From Methanobacteriota archaeon (GTDB lineage: Archaea; Thermoplasmatota; Poseidoniia; Poseidoniales; Poseidoniaceae), in NCBI GenBank assembly GCA_004195635.1, contig PSPT01000015.1:1-39610 (forward strand): 39,610 nt of DNA. Direction: 5' to 3'. The notes under the pieces are model-generated. The model worked only from the letters and a program-made list of their open reading frames with translations. It made no database searches and was not told where the DNA came from. Positions 24,808-33,818 of this stretch are shown in pieces. Both the position numbers and the translations under genes were made by a program. The stretch's first letter is position 1. Every line of letters starts with the position of its first letter.

Positions 24808-26145
24808 ATGAGTTCCAACGAAACTGAAAAATGGCTCAACAAATGCCGAAATCAAGGAATGTCATTGGGACTAGAAAGAACTGAAAAAATGCTTGAACGC
24901 CTTGGTAATCCCGAATTATTGATTCCAGCGATACATGTGGCTGGGTCAAATGGAAAAGGAACCGCTTGTGCCTTAATCAGTGGAGCGTTGATCTTATCTG
25001 GAAAAAAAGTAGGCACTTTCACATCACCCCATATTGTTTCTGTGGAAGAAAGAATAAGAATCAATGGTCAAATCACCAACGCTGATTCATTTAAAAAAGC
25101 AGTAGGGATTATCGAATTGGCTGCTGAAGGAAGGCAATTTTCATGGGCTGAATCACAGGAGGGCAGAAAAATTATTGAAATGAATAAAAGTGAGTTGTTA
25201 GAGTCACTTCAACCTACTTTTTTTGAAGCTACATACCTCATCGCTATGGTTATTTTTGCCGAAAAGGAAGTTGATGTTGCAGTACTTGAAACCGGCCTTG
25301 GCGGGCGACTAGATGCTACAAATACTTGCCACCCCATTGCCTGCTTAATCACATCTCTCTCGCTCGAACACAATGAAATATTAGGCGATACAATTGAGGA
25401 AATTGCAATTGAAAAAGCAGGTATTGCGAAGCAATCTTGCCCATTAGTGCTGCGAAATAGCACCGATGAAGTTGAGGAGGCGATTAAACAAATCATCCCT
25501 TCACCAGAATTATTGAAAATAGCAATTATTCCACAACAATTGAATTACCGAGATGAAGCCAAACTTCTTGCAAATAAAGTTCTATTAGAAACAAAATTTG
25601 CTTCAGCAGTTGATTACTTGGAAGAAGCATACGAAAAAGTACGTTGGCCAGCGAGAATGCAAAATATTAATCAAAAAGTTGGAGTGTTTACTGTTGAAGT
25701 TATTCTTGATGCGGCTCATAACCCAAGCGGAATCAAAAAGATGTTGCCTGAATTTGCAAAAAAGACTGAAGGGCGCTCATGGGCACTATTTATCGGCTCA
25801 TCCTCTCAAGGAGATATTGAGTCATTTCTCAACCCATTTGTCAACTTATGCGAAGACATAGGACCTCCCATTTTGGTTGTTGTGAGTGAGCCTCAAGCAG
25901 GCAGGCATCCGCCTATTTCATATGAATTACTGGCGGAGGAATTGAGAGACTACCTTCCCCCGGGCATCCCAATAACTGGTTCGCAAAAGCCAATTGATGC
26001 TTGGAGAGCTTTCATTTCTGCCTTGGCAGCAGCCGGTGGTCAAGAAGTAGTATTAGGGCTTTCAACTGGTTCACTATATCTACAAGGAAATATTTTGAAA
26101 ATAATGGGCCAAACGACGAACAAGGACCTTGCACTCCTTCGTTAA
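24808..26145 (+). CDS. folC: Folylpolyglutamate synthase / dihydrofolate synthase
   Basis: A 445-residue Mur-ligase-fold enzyme that adds glutamate to (dihydro)folate using ATP. The N-terminal P-loop is HVAGSNGKGTACALISGAL, followed by FTSPHIVSVEERI, ETGLGGRLDATN and, in the C-terminal domain, LDAAHNPSGIKKMLP. These are the standard FolC blocks, and the length fits. The frame extends upstream to 24592, but that part overlaps the divergent presenilin gene and is not conserved-looking. The ATG at 24808 (MSSNETEKWL) is chosen, with GAGG about 9 bases before it. It is followed after 74 bases by the dCMP deaminase, suggesting a pair for one-carbon and thymidylate metabolism. An F420- or other glutamyl ligase is less likely. 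Confidence 0.92.
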   Translation: MSSNETEKWLNKCRNQGMSLGLERTEKMLERLGNPELLIPAIHVAGSNGKGTACALISGALILSGKKVGTFTSPHIVSVEERIRINGQITNADSFKKAVGIIELAAEGRQFSWAESQEGRKIIEMNKSELLESLQPTFFEATYLIAMVIFAEKEVDVAVLETGLGGRLDATNTCHPIACLITSLSLEHNEILGDTIEEIAIEKAGIAKQSCPLVLRNSTDEVEEAIKQIIPSPELLKIAIIPQQLNYRDEAKLLANKVLLETKFASAVDYLEEAYEKVRWPARMQNINQKVGVFTVEVILDAAHNPSGIKKMLPEFAKKTEGRSWALFIGSSSQGDIESFLNPFVNLCEDIGPPILVVVSEPQAGRHPPISYELLAEELRDYLPPGIPITGSQKPIDAWRAFISALAAAGGQEVVLGLSTGSLYLQGNILKIMGQTTNKDLALLR

Positions 26146-26219
26146 TTACAAGGCATGACACTAACTGCTCACAGGTCGGATTTATCATTGGGTGCTCATT
26201 CGAAAGGTTTGGTGAGAGG

Positions 26220-26699
26220 ATGAAGGAAAAGCACTTGGCGATTAGAATTCAACAATGTTTGTCTCTTGCGACTGCTAGTAATTGCCCTCGAGCCAAATTT
26301 GGTGCATTGTTAGTTGACCCGATTAGAAATGTAATTTTGATGGACGGCTATAATGGTGGACCACGTGGAGGAGGCGAGCTATGTGGTGGTGAAGTTTGTC
26401 TTCGTGATACTAATGAAATAAAATCTGGAACGAGAGTTGAAATTGGTTGCCACCATGCTGAAATGAACTTAATTTGCAACTCAGCAGCAAATGGAGTTCC
26501 AACTAATGGGGCTTGGCTAATAGTCACAGGTGAACCATGCATGATGTGCTCTAAACTGATTCACCATGCGGGCATTGCCCGAGTAATTGTGGTCGATGGC
26601 GGATTTGGTGGAGCAAATGGCTGCGGTTATTTAGAAAATCATGGCGTTGAAATTCAACGAACTGCAGGGCCGAAGGACCCAAGAGGATCTAACCTCTAG
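26220..26699 (+). CDS. Deoxycytidylate (dCMP) deaminase-like protein
   Basis: A 159-residue zinc-dependent deaminase that most likely converts dCMP to dUMP for thymidylate synthesis. The motifs are CPRAKFGALLVDP near the N-terminus, GYNGGPRGG (substrate loop), HHAEMN (zinc His and catalytic Glu), and EPCMMC (two zinc Cys). GYNGxPRG before the HAE motif is typical of dCMP deaminases rather than cytidine deaminases. The start is ATG 26220 with GGTGAGAGG just upstream; the open frame continues upstream to 26001 but overlaps folC. It is second in a plus-strand pair with folC. A related RibD-like or ComE-type role cannot be excluded. Confidence 0.87.
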   Translation: MKEKHLAIRIQQCLSLATASNCPRAKFGALLVDPIRNVILMDGYNGGPRGGGELCGGEVCLRDTNEIKSGTRVEIGCHHAEMNLICNSAANGVPTNGAWLIVTGEPCMMCSKLIHHAGIARVIVVDGGFGGANGCGYLENHGVEIQRTAGPKDPRGSNL

Positions 26700-26705
26700 C
26701 CATTT

Positions 26706-26730
26706 CATAATAATAGCACAAAATATTATG
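26706..26730. terminator. AT-rich inverted repeat between convergent genes
   Basis: CATAATA (26706-26712) and TATTATG (26724-26730) form a 7-bp stem around an 11-base loop in the 37-base gap between the dCMP deaminase and the convergent biotin-carrier gene. It is a candidate terminator. Confidence 0.3.
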
Positions 26731-26736
26731 CAGATA

Positions 26737-27231
26737 TCATTCTTGTGTTTGATTAAGTGATATTAGAGGAGAACCTTGGTCGCATCTATCTCCAACGGAG
26801 AAATGTATTTCATCAACAATTGCATCAAAAGGGGCAGTAATTCGGTGCTCCATTTTCATCGCCTCCATTATCAACAAACTTTGGCCAGAACTCACTTTAT
26901 CACCGATTTCAACTAATACTTCGAGAATAGTGCCGGGCATCGGCGCACTAAGGCCTGATTCCGCATCATCTTCACCTGATGAGCCGAGTTCAATGATGTC
27001 GGTTTTTATGACCCGTCCAGCATAATGAATCCACCATGTATCACCTACCTTAGCACAATGTGCCTTTTCGCACTTGCCATCACTTGAAAAAATCAATAAT
27101 TGAGACTCAGTGCCTTTTTTGAAACTAATTTCTTCAAACTCACTTAATGCCTCACAGGTAAATATTCCATCCTTGGATTGTACCACAAGTTCACGTAATT
27201 CCCCATCGGGGCCGCGGATATTATATTCCAT
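26737..27231 (-). CDS. Biotin carboxyl carrier protein of an acyl-CoA carboxylase
   Basis: A 164-residue protein. Residues about 1-80 form a beta-rich region that may be the part binding the partner subunits (BT-like), including DTWWIHYAGRVI. Residues about 93-160 are a biotinyl domain with the lysine K126 in EAMKMEH and the conserved SAPMPG start. It carries CO2 on biotin between the biotin carboxylase and the carboxyltransferase. In most methylcrotonyl-CoA carboxylases this domain is fused to the biotin carboxylase; here it is separate. Its ATG (27229-27231) overlaps the TAA of the preceding gene by 1 base, so translation is coupled. It is the last gene of the leucine-degradation operon. 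Confidence 0.88.
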   Translation of the reverse strand: MEYNIRGPDGELRELVVQSKDGIFTCEALSEFEEISFKKGTESQLLIFSSDGKCEKAHCAKVGDTWWIHYAGRVIKTDIIELGSSGEDDAESGLSAPMPGTILEVLVEIGDKVSSGQSLLIMEAMKMEHRITAPFDAIVDEIHFSVGDRCDQGSPLISLNQTQE

Positions 27232-28835
27232 TATGGCAACCTCCGATTAATACTCAAGAATGGATTAAAAGGGTCACCGCGCTCAATAGAGCCCCCTGCT
27301 AAGCCATCACCAATATCAGAACTTCCTCTGTATTTACGGTGAATTCCAACTGATTCTGCAACACCCGAGACGGCAGAGAAAAACAAATTTCCTTTTTCTC
27401 CCAATTCCTCTGACCATCCCTCAGCCCAATGCAAGTCGATGAAATTTGTAGGAGTATTACCTGCAACAAACTCATGATGTGAAAGCAAATCACTTAGGAA
27501 ATTAATATTTGTAGTGCATCCTAAAATCACGAAATCATGCAGAGCAACTCTCATTCGCCTAATTGCCGAGTCACGGTCTGGTGCATGAACAACTAATTTT
27601 GCTATCATAGGATCGTAATTAGGAGTAATATTATCGCCTTGGCGGACACCTGTATCAAGCCTTACTCCAGGCCCCTCTGGTGCGATGAATACTTGTAAAG
27701 GGCCGATTGCAGGTAAAAAACCGGTCGCCGGATTTTCAGCATATACTCGAACTTCGATTGCATGACCTTGCATCCTTAGACCGGTTTTTCCTGAAGGTAT
27801 TCGTTGCATTATTGATTGGGAAATTGGATTTCCTGCAGCGATTAGTAATTGCTGTTGTACCAAATCAGTACCTGTCACCAATTCGGTAATTGGATGCTCA
27901 ACTTGGATTCTTGTATTCATTTCAAGGAAGAAAAACTCACCTGACTGCGAAAGCAAAAATTCGACTGTTCCTGCTCCTTCATAATCTACTGCCTCAGCAG
28001 CAGCAACTGCTGCTTTGCCCATATATTCTCGTAATTCTGCATCAACTGCTGAACTGGGAGATTCTTCCAAGACCTTTTGATGGCGGCGTTGAATAGAACA
28101 TTCTCTCTCGCCTAAATGAATTGTATTTCCATGCCTATCGGCTAATACTTGAATCTCAATATGCCTTGAACCAGTTAGTAGCCTTTCAACATACACCCGA
28201 CCATCACCAAAAGCAGTAATAGCTTCGCGACGGGCACCTTTGGCTGCTTCAAGAAGACCATCTGGGTGCTCAACGGCGCGCATTCCTTTACCGCCACCAC
28301 CTGCACTTGCCTTGAGAAGTAAAGGATAACCAACTATCTCAGATGCTGCTTGTATCGCAAGAAAGGATGCTTGCTCATCGGTTTCCTCTATTTCCTCTCC
28401 AGGGATAACCGGAACACCGGCAGCCCGCATGGCAATACGGGCTGTCATTTTATCACCCATTGAAGTGATAGCATGAGGAGATGGTCCAACCCATACCAAG
28501 CCTGCCGAAGTAACTGCTTGAGCGAAATCGGCTCGCTCAGAAAGGAATCCGAAACCAGGATGTATTGCTCCGGCACCTGATGCATGCGCAGCAGCAATAA
28601 TTGCCTCGGCATTGAGGTAGGTCTCCGCCAGTTGTTCACCTGGGAGGAGGATAGCCGAATCGGCCATTTCAACAAATAATGAGGTGGCGTCATTTTCTGC
28701 ATAAACCGCCACAGAAGAAAGACCTAATTCGCGACAAGCACGAATAATACGGCAGGCGATTTCCCCACGGTTAGCAATCAATACCGAAGTAAAGGGGTTA
28801 TCTGAATGAGAGAAATTCTCAATAAATTTGTCCAA
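27231..28835 (-). CDS. Biotin carboxylase subunit of methylcrotonyl-CoA carboxylase
   Basis: A 534-residue ATP-grasp enzyme that carboxylates biotin on the adjacent carrier protein. Motifs are SVLIANRGEIACRIIRA near the start, KASAGGGGKGMR (ATP loop), ERECSIQRRHQKVLEESP and FLEMNTRIQVEH. Biotin carboxylases are about 450 residues; the last 80 or so here have no clear family match and may hold a remnant of the subunit-binding region. The frame is open to 29033 but overlaps the hydratase gene. No in-frame ATG exists before the conserved start, so I use TTG at 28835, which has GGTGGAG 4 bases upstream. It lies between the hydratase and the carrier gene. Propionyl/acetyl-CoA carboxylase use is possible, but MCC is favoured by context. 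Confidence 0.9.
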   Translation of the reverse strand: MDKFIENFSHSDNPFTSVLIANRGEIACRIIRACRELGLSSVAVYAENDATSLFVEMADSAILLPGEQLAETYLNAEAIIAAAHASGAGAIHPGFGFLSERADFAQAVTSAGLVWVGPSPHAITSMGDKMTARIAMRAAGVPVIPGEEIEETDEQASFLAIQAASEIVGYPLLLKASAGGGGKGMRAVEHPDGLLEAAKGARREAITAFGDGRVYVERLLTGSRHIEIQVLADRHGNTIHLGERECSIQRRHQKVLEESPSSAVDAELREYMGKAAVAAAEAVDYEGAGTVEFLLSQSGEFFFLEMNTRIQVEHPITELVTGTDLVQQQLLIAAGNPISQSIMQRIPSGKTGLRMQGHAIEVRVYAENPATGFLPAIGPLQVFIAPEGPGVRLDTGVRQGDNITPNYDPMIAKLVVHAPDRDSAIRRMRVALHDFVILGCTTNINFLSDLLSHHEFVAGNTPTNFIDLHWAEGWSEELGEKGNLFFSAVSGVAESVGIHRKYRGSSDIGDGLAGGSIERGDPFNPFLSINRRLP

Positions 28836-28839
28836 TTTT

Positions 28840-28846
28840 CTCCACC
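28840..28846 (-). promoter_or_regulatory. Ribosome binding site supporting a TTG start
   Basis: On the minus strand GGTGGAG is followed by AAAA and TTG (28835-28833). No in-frame ATG or GTG is available between the hydratase stop at 28885 and the first conserved residues, so this site decides the start. Confidence 0.5.
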
Positions 28847-28884
28847 CCCCATCATCAATTATTATCAATAAATGCAATTTGCCA

Positions 28885-29742
28885 TTATTCCTTTGGTTGC
28901 CAGTTTGGCTTTCTTGACTGTAAAAATGAAGACATGCCCTCCTGCCCTTCTTCGCAACCGCGCATTTTAGTGGTGAAATCCAATGTCCATTGACGTAGTT
29001 CCTCATCACTCCCAACCCATCGGTCAAAACCAAGGGTCAATTCTTTTGAGGCAGCAACAGACATTGGCCCTGTAGTGAGTACTTCTGACACTAATGAATC
29101 AAGTGCAATCTGTTGCGCATCAGCGCCCTCAATAACCTGTTCAATCATACCAATTCTCAAAGCCTCAGCAGTATTTATTTTACTTGCTTGCATTGAAAGT
29201 CGGCGGAAATTTGCACTTCCAATTCGACGATATACATAGGGCCCAATAACTGCTGGAAGAATCCCAAGTTTTCCTTCTGAAAGAGCAATCTTTGTACTTG
29301 GGTCTGCAATAACATGATCCATGCATGCAATCAAACCCGCTCCTCCTCCCAATGCAACCCCTTGAACTACTCCAATAGTAAAACAAGGATGAGCCCAAAG
29401 AGAATTGAATAATCTATCAAGGCGTTCAGAATCTGCACGATTTTCCTCACTTGACTTTGCACCTGCATCGCGCATCATATTGATATCTGCTCCTGCGCAA
29501 AAATGCTTACCATTCCCCATTAACACTAATATTCTAAAGTTTAAATTACCATCTGCATCAGCAATATTTCCGGTTCCGCCAACAGAATGTTCTGCAGCCC
29601 ATTGAAAAATATCAATTAACTCACTTATCATTTGTACATTTAGTGCATTGTATTTTGCCTCGCGAGCGAGATGGATTCTAACTACTGAACCATCAATAGA
29701 AAGAGAAATCAATTCAGATTTAGGTGGATTTTGGCTGGACAT
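28885..29742 (-). CDS. Enoyl-CoA hydratase, probably methylglutaconyl-CoA hydratase
   Basis: A 285-residue crotonase-fold enzyme. The oxyanion-hole stretches are GKHFCAGADINMM and GVALGGGAGLIAC. The catalytic Glu is in LSEGKLGILPAVIGPYV, a pattern typical of the methylglutaconyl-CoA hydratase branch; the other Glu of classic crotonases (GGGCEL) is absent, as is common in that branch. In leucine degradation it hydrates 3-methylglutaconyl-CoA to HMG-CoA directly after the carboxylase. The gene sits between MCC beta and the biotin carboxylase on the same strand, which supports this substrate. Spacing to MCC beta is 46 bases. The ATG at 29742 has only a weak AGGAAG upstream. Confidence 0.85.
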   Translation of the reverse strand: MSSQNPPKSELISLSIDGSVVRIHLAREAKYNALNVQMISELIDIFQWAAEHSVGGTGNIADADGNLNFRILVLMGNGKHFCAGADINMMRDAGAKSSEENRADSERLDRLFNSLWAHPCFTIGVVQGVALGGGAGLIACMDHVIADPSTKIALSEGKLGILPAVIGPYVYRRIGSANFRRLSMQASKINTAEALRIGMIEQVIEGADAQQIALDSLVSEVLTTGPMSVAASKELTLGFDRWVGSDEELRQWTLDFTTKMRGCEEGQEGMSSFLQSRKPNWQPKE

Positions 29743-29788
29743 TCTATTTCAACTTCCTATTGTGATAATTGATTTTCTAATTGGATAA

Positions 29789-31399
29789 TTACATCCTAAA
29801 TATTCCATATTTTGTTGTTGGCATTGGAGCATTTAATGTTGACGAAATTGCCAATCCCAAAACATCACGAGTATCCCTTGGGTCAATAATGCCATCATCC
29901 CAAAGTCGGGCTGTTGAATAATAAGGGGAGCCTTCGGTCTCATATTTTGCAAGGATTGGGGCGCGGAATGCATCTAATACATCTCCTTCCATTGGCTCCT
30001 TTCCTTCGCGAGCTAATTGATCCTGTTTAACAGTTGTAAGAACATCGGCGGCTTGAGGACCTCCCATCACAGATATTCGCGAATTAGGCCACATAAATAG
30101 GAATCGTGGGTCATACGCTCTTCCACACATACCATAATTTCCAGCACCGTGAGAGCCACCAATAATTACTGTGAATTTGGGCACGGGTACACAAGAAACT
30201 GCCGTTACTAATTTGGCGCCATCCTTGGCAATGCCTCCGGCTTCAACTGCTTGCCCGACCATGAAGCCGGTCACATTCTGCAAGAAAATTAGAGGAATTC
30301 CTCTCTGTCCACAAAGTTCAACAAAGTGAGCGCCTTTCATGCTTGATTCACTAAATAGAATACCATTATTTGCAACGATTCCAACTGGATAACCGTGTAT
30401 TTTGGCAAAGCCACAAACTAAAGTTGTGCCATATCTAGTCTTAAATTCATGAAAGCGGCTAGCATCAACAATCCTACCTATCACTTCACGAACATCGTAA
30501 GGCGTTCGATTATCACTCGGAATAATTCCTAGGAGTTCTTCTGGGTCATGTTTAGGAGGCTCGGGCTCGGATGTTTCCAGTTGAGTTTTTGGACCAGTGT
30601 TAAGGTTTTCAACAATATCTCTCACCTTGCGGAACGCCGCAGGTTCATCCTCAGCAAAGTGATCTGCAACACCAGATTTGACAGTATGAACTTCTGCTCC
30701 ACCCAAATCTTGTGCACTCACAACCTCTCCAGTTGCCGCCTTTACCAAAGGTGGACCTGCGAGGAAAATAGTACCATTGTCCTTAACGATAATTGATTCA
30801 TCAGACATGGCTGGCACATATGCGCCACCGGCAGTACACGAGCCCATTACTGCAGCAATTTGAGGTATCTTCATCCCGCTCATTATTGCTTGGTTGCGAA
30901 AAATCCGCCCAAAATGACCTTTGTCAGGGAATACTTCATCTTGGAGTGGTAAAAATGCCCCTCCTGAATCAACTAAGTAAATGCAAGGTAAGTGATTTTC
31001 AGTTGCAATTTCTTGGGCGCGGATGTGCTTTTTAACCGTCATTGGATAATAAGAGCCGCCTTTGATTGTTGCATCATTAGCAACAAACATGCACTCACGC
31101 CCATGTACAATCCCAATTCCTGTGATTACCCCTGCACTATGTGCTCTGCCATCATATAATTCAAAACCGGCTAAGGTAGATAATTCCAAAAATGCAGTTC
31201 CTGAGTCAATAATACGCTCTATTCTTTCGCGAGCCAATAATTTACCCCTACTACGGTGGCGCTCCTCATATTTGCCGCCACCACCGATTTTTGCAATATC
31301 CAATCTCTCTCGCAAAGTAGCAATTAATGAAAGGTTGGATTGGCGATTCTCTGCAAACTGTGGGTCAGCAGAATTAACCCGTGTTGGTAAGCGTTCCAT
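29789..31399 (-). CDS. mccB: Methylcrotonyl-CoA carboxylase beta subunit (carboxyltransferase)
   Basis: A 536-residue carboxyltransferase that moves CO2 from biotin to 3-methylcrotonyl-CoA in leucine degradation. The chain closely follows the MCC beta pattern: [55 protein letters not shown], then [17 protein letters not shown] and [10 protein letters not shown]. These separate it from propionyl-CoA carboxylase beta, which has different wording at the SGGA and KGG blocks. Its ATG at 31399 is preceded by GGGGACAGC. It is the first gene of a four-gene minus-strand operon (mccB, hydratase, biotin carboxylase, carrier). No isovaleryl-CoA dehydrogenase or HMG-CoA lyase is in the window. Confidence 0.93.
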   Translation of the reverse strand: MERLPTRVNSADPQFAENRQSNLSLIATLRERLDIAKIGGGGKYEERHRSRGKLLARERIERIIDSGTAFLELSTLAGFELYDGRAHSAGVITGIGIVHGRECMFVANDATIKGGSYYPMTVKKHIRAQEIATENHLPCIYLVDSGGAFLPLQDEVFPDKGHFGRIFRNQAIMSGMKIPQIAAVMGSCTAGGAYVPAMSDESIIVKDNGTIFLAGPPLVKAATGEVVSAQDLGGAEVHTVKSGVADHFAEDEPAAFRKVRDIVENLNTGPKTQLETSEPEPPKHDPEELLGIIPSDNRTPYDVREVIGRIVDASRFHEFKTRYGTTLVCGFAKIHGYPVGIVANNGILFSESSMKGAHFVELCGQRGIPLIFLQNVTGFMVGQAVEAGGIAKDGAKLVTAVSCVPVPKFTVIIGGSHGAGNYGMCGRAYDPRFLFMWPNSRISVMGGPQAADVLTTVKQDQLAREGKEPMEGDVLDAFRAPILAKYETEGSPYYSTARLWDDGIIDPRDTRDVLGLAISSTLNAPMPTTKYGIFRM

Positions 31400-31490
31400 G
31401 CTGTCCCCATTACGCCGGAGTAGGCCAATGACTTCAAACCAGCGATTAAAATAATAATTCTTTCAATAAAAAGGCTACTAATTAATTGTT

Positions 31491-32903
31491 TCAAACTCCA
31501 AGAATCAATCGCCCAAGGTCTCTCAAACCCGGGGCTAAACCGACTACAAGTATTGCGAGAACAATAAGTAAGCGCAAAGCCCTTTGCCGATGTTCAATTC
31601 TTACCGCACTAAAAACCCAAAGTAGTAATGCGAGTAGCAATGCCTTTACACAGAAAAATAGCCATGCACCCCCGCCTCCAGTTATCGCTGCACCCTGTTG
31701 AATAACAAAATCTGAAAGTGGGTGCTTTTCAGAATATCCAAAGACATCAATACCAATCCAAGTCGCCAAGCCATCGGCCAATTGCCCGAAGGCTATTGCG
31801 AGTGCCCATGGAGTCGCCATTAGACCACGAGGCGCCAATCTTTCCATTAATGCCCTGCCTTCCCAATTACCTTCTTCATGTTGTTCAATTGATACATCCT
31901 CCGGCAACACACCTGGTTCCATACCCGCTTCTTCCAATTCCATTTTCTCATTGATACCAAATTTGAATAACACCCAGCAAACATATGAAGGGATGCCGAT
32001 AACAACTAGAATTGGCCAAAGTGCGGCTGAATCATTTGCTTCATGCCATGGAGTCATCATAAATTGTAACCAAAGCCCTAACCACATTGCAAGCGCTCCC
32101 ATTCCCATAGCCATTACACTGCGCTCAATAGCATTCCAACCTTCAGTGGCCTGAACTACTGAAAATACTGCTACCAGGGATGCCAATAATCCAAGAACTA
32201 CACCAAAGGTGCCAATTCCTTCATGAGAATTCAAAGAAGGAAGTAAAAGACCCGCAAACATTAGGAAAAGGAAAAAGAGTGAAGCAGAACGTATCAAGTA
32301 TCCTTCTGGATCTCCATCGCCAAAATCCTCACCAAAAGTGGAATGGTGACGACGAGCAAGAACACCAATGTAAATTGCCAATACCACCCATGCAGCAATA
32401 TGGAAATGAATAATTGGAGAAATGAATGCAACCCCCAAATCTCCATTAAAGAACTGTGAATCCTCAAGAACTCTAATCACCGAAGCCCAGATAATCCAAG
32501 GAATATAGGTGACTAATGTACGCTCAGAGGTGGGCAGCCATTTGATACGGAAGATTGTTGAAATTACAACTACGAAAGAGAACATCACAACTATGAACAG
32601 TACTGTATTTTGCGGAGTATATCCCGAATCACCTGCCGTTGCATCCTTTGTGATTGGATCCCAAACAAGTGGTTTGAGGAAATCGTTCCAAAATATATCC
32701 GGTAATACTGTAGAGCCAACTACCATTATTACAAAGAAAGAAATAAGAAAGCCTATTGCGACTCTTTCAAAAATACTTAATTTATACATCCCAAGTGGAG
32801 GGTTGAATTCTTTCGAGGGAGACTTATTATCAATTTCGTTATCCTCGGCAACGGGATTATCTTCTTCGTCTACTGTTTCTGAAGCCGATTCATCTTCTGC
32901 CAT
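31491..32903 (-). CDS. DUF63 family multi-pass membrane protein
   Basis: A 470-residue protein with about ten helices after an acidic N-terminal tail of some 40 residues. Family-like blocks are GYTPQNTVLF before helix 2, WASVIRVLEDSQFF, and QLADGLATWIGIDVFGYSEKHPL, the conserved block with Asp, Gly, Glu and His of DUF63 (mainly archaeal). DUF63 has no established function; its conserved polar residues inside helices have suggested an enzymatic or metal role. A longer-than-usual cytoplasmic loop lies between the central helices (around GMEPGVLPEDVSIEQHEEG). The ATG at 32903 is preceded by GGTGA 7 bases upstream, preferred over a TTG four codons earlier. It sits between the FKBP gene and the MCC operon. 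Confidence 0.8.
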   Translation of the reverse strand: MAEDESASETVDEEDNPVAEDNEIDNKSPSKEFNPPLGMYKLSIFERVAIGFLISFFVIMVVGSTVLPDIFWNDFLKPLVWDPITKDATAGDSGYTPQNTVLFIVVMFSFVVVISTIFRIKWLPTSERTLVTYIPWIIWASVIRVLEDSQFFNGDLGVAFISPIIHFHIAAWVVLAIYIGVLARRHHSTFGEDFGDGDPEGYLIRSASLFFLFLMFAGLLLPSLNSHEGIGTFGVVLGLLASLVAVFSVVQATEGWNAIERSVMAMGMGALAMWLGLWLQFMMTPWHEANDSAALWPILVVIGIPSYVCWVLFKFGINEKMELEEAGMEPGVLPEDVSIEQHEEGNWEGRALMERLAPRGLMATPWALAIAFGQLADGLATWIGIDVFGYSEKHPLSDFVIQQGAAITGGGGAWLFFCVKALLLALLLWVFSAVRIEHRQRALRLLIVLAILVVGLAPGLRDLGRLILGV

Positions 32904-32981
32904 AGAACTCACCAAGCCTTCGCAATAGAACTCCAGCCATGAGGCTTGGGGTTAAGCGAGTTGGAAAAGAAAAAATTACGC

Positions 32982-33728
32982 TCACTCTTCTTCGTCATGA
33001 TTACAATTATCATCATGAACGTGGCCGTCGTCACCATGTTCAGGGTTAACCTTGCGATCTTCATGAACTTCAATGAATGAGACCTTATTGACTTCAATGC
33101 TATCTCGTAGAGTTGTAACTAAGCGGAACTTCATCATTGCTGCATTTGTATCAAACATCATTGCTTGAGGGATAGTGATTCCAAGGTCATCGCCATCAAA
33201 TTCAACGCTGAAATCTTTGTGTCCAGTATTTGCTTCAAGCAAAGCCATAACTTTTTCATCTCGGTCTTCAATAACTTTTGTGACCTTGTAGGTATATCGG
33301 AGGCTAACACCAGCAAGTGGATGATTAAAATCAATTCTTGCACGCCCTGCAGCCCAAAGTCGAAGGGTTCCGGTACGACCGTTGATTGTGATTGGGGCTC
33401 CAAGACCCAAACTATCTGGGTCTTTCACTTGTTGTAATACCTTGTCTTGACTGATAACTTCAATCATATCACTGTTTAATTCGCCATATGCCTTTTCAGC
33501 AGGAATTGTAAAATCATAATCTGTTTCAGAGTCTGCTCCAAGAAGGTGTTCTTCAAACCCTTCAATGAGTGCTCCTCCACCAACAACAGACACCAAAGGT
33601 GAATATGTTCGCCCCTCTTGGTGGGAATCATTATCCTTGGCGATCTGTTCAATATTGGTCTCGATTAAGTCACCGCTTTCAGCATTATATAGGCTGTAAT
33701 CGATGTGGACAATTGCTCCTTCTTCCAT
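32982..33728 (-). CDS. FKBP-type peptidyl-prolyl isomerase, SlyD-like with His-rich tail
   Basis: A 248-residue cytoplasmic proline isomerase/chaperone. The N-terminal part has VHIDYSLYNAESGDLIETN and VVGGGALIEGFEEHLLGA, an FKBP domain interrupted by an insert-in-flap region (about 85-140: IPAEKAYGE, then INHPLAG-like INFNHPLAGVSL in the return). The long archaeal FKBP class has a further C-terminal domain, seen here at about 165-225. The last 18 residues are rich in His, Asp and Glu with one Cys (HGDDGHVHDDNCNHDEEE), like the metal-binding tail of SlyD. GGTGA lies 7 bases before the ATG at 33728. It stands between CcmF and DUF63 genes. Confidence 0.88.
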   Translation of the reverse strand: MEEGAIVHIDYSLYNAESGDLIETNIEQIAKDNDSHQEGRTYSPLVSVVGGGALIEGFEEHLLGADSETDYDFTIPAEKAYGELNSDMIEVISQDKVLQQVKDPDSLGLGAPITINGRTGTLRLWAAGRARIDFNHPLAGVSLRYTYKVTKVIEDRDEKVMALLEANTGHKDFSVEFDGDDLGITIPQAMMFDTNAAMMKFRLVTTLRDSIEVNKVSFIEVHEDRKVNPEHGDDGHVHDDNCNHDEEE

Positions 33729-33818
33729 TTTGCATCACCATGCACCCCTATTGGGGCGAGTCGGCGACCTGCCTCCCTTTCTTAAGTCAATTGGCTGAAG
33801 TGAAAGAGGAATAAACCT

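Noticed and set aside
28836-29033. Longer form of the biotin carboxylase starting at 29033
   Set aside because: It would overlap the hydratase gene by 149 bases and the added residues do not resemble any biotin carboxylase; the TTG at 28835 has a good ribosome site.
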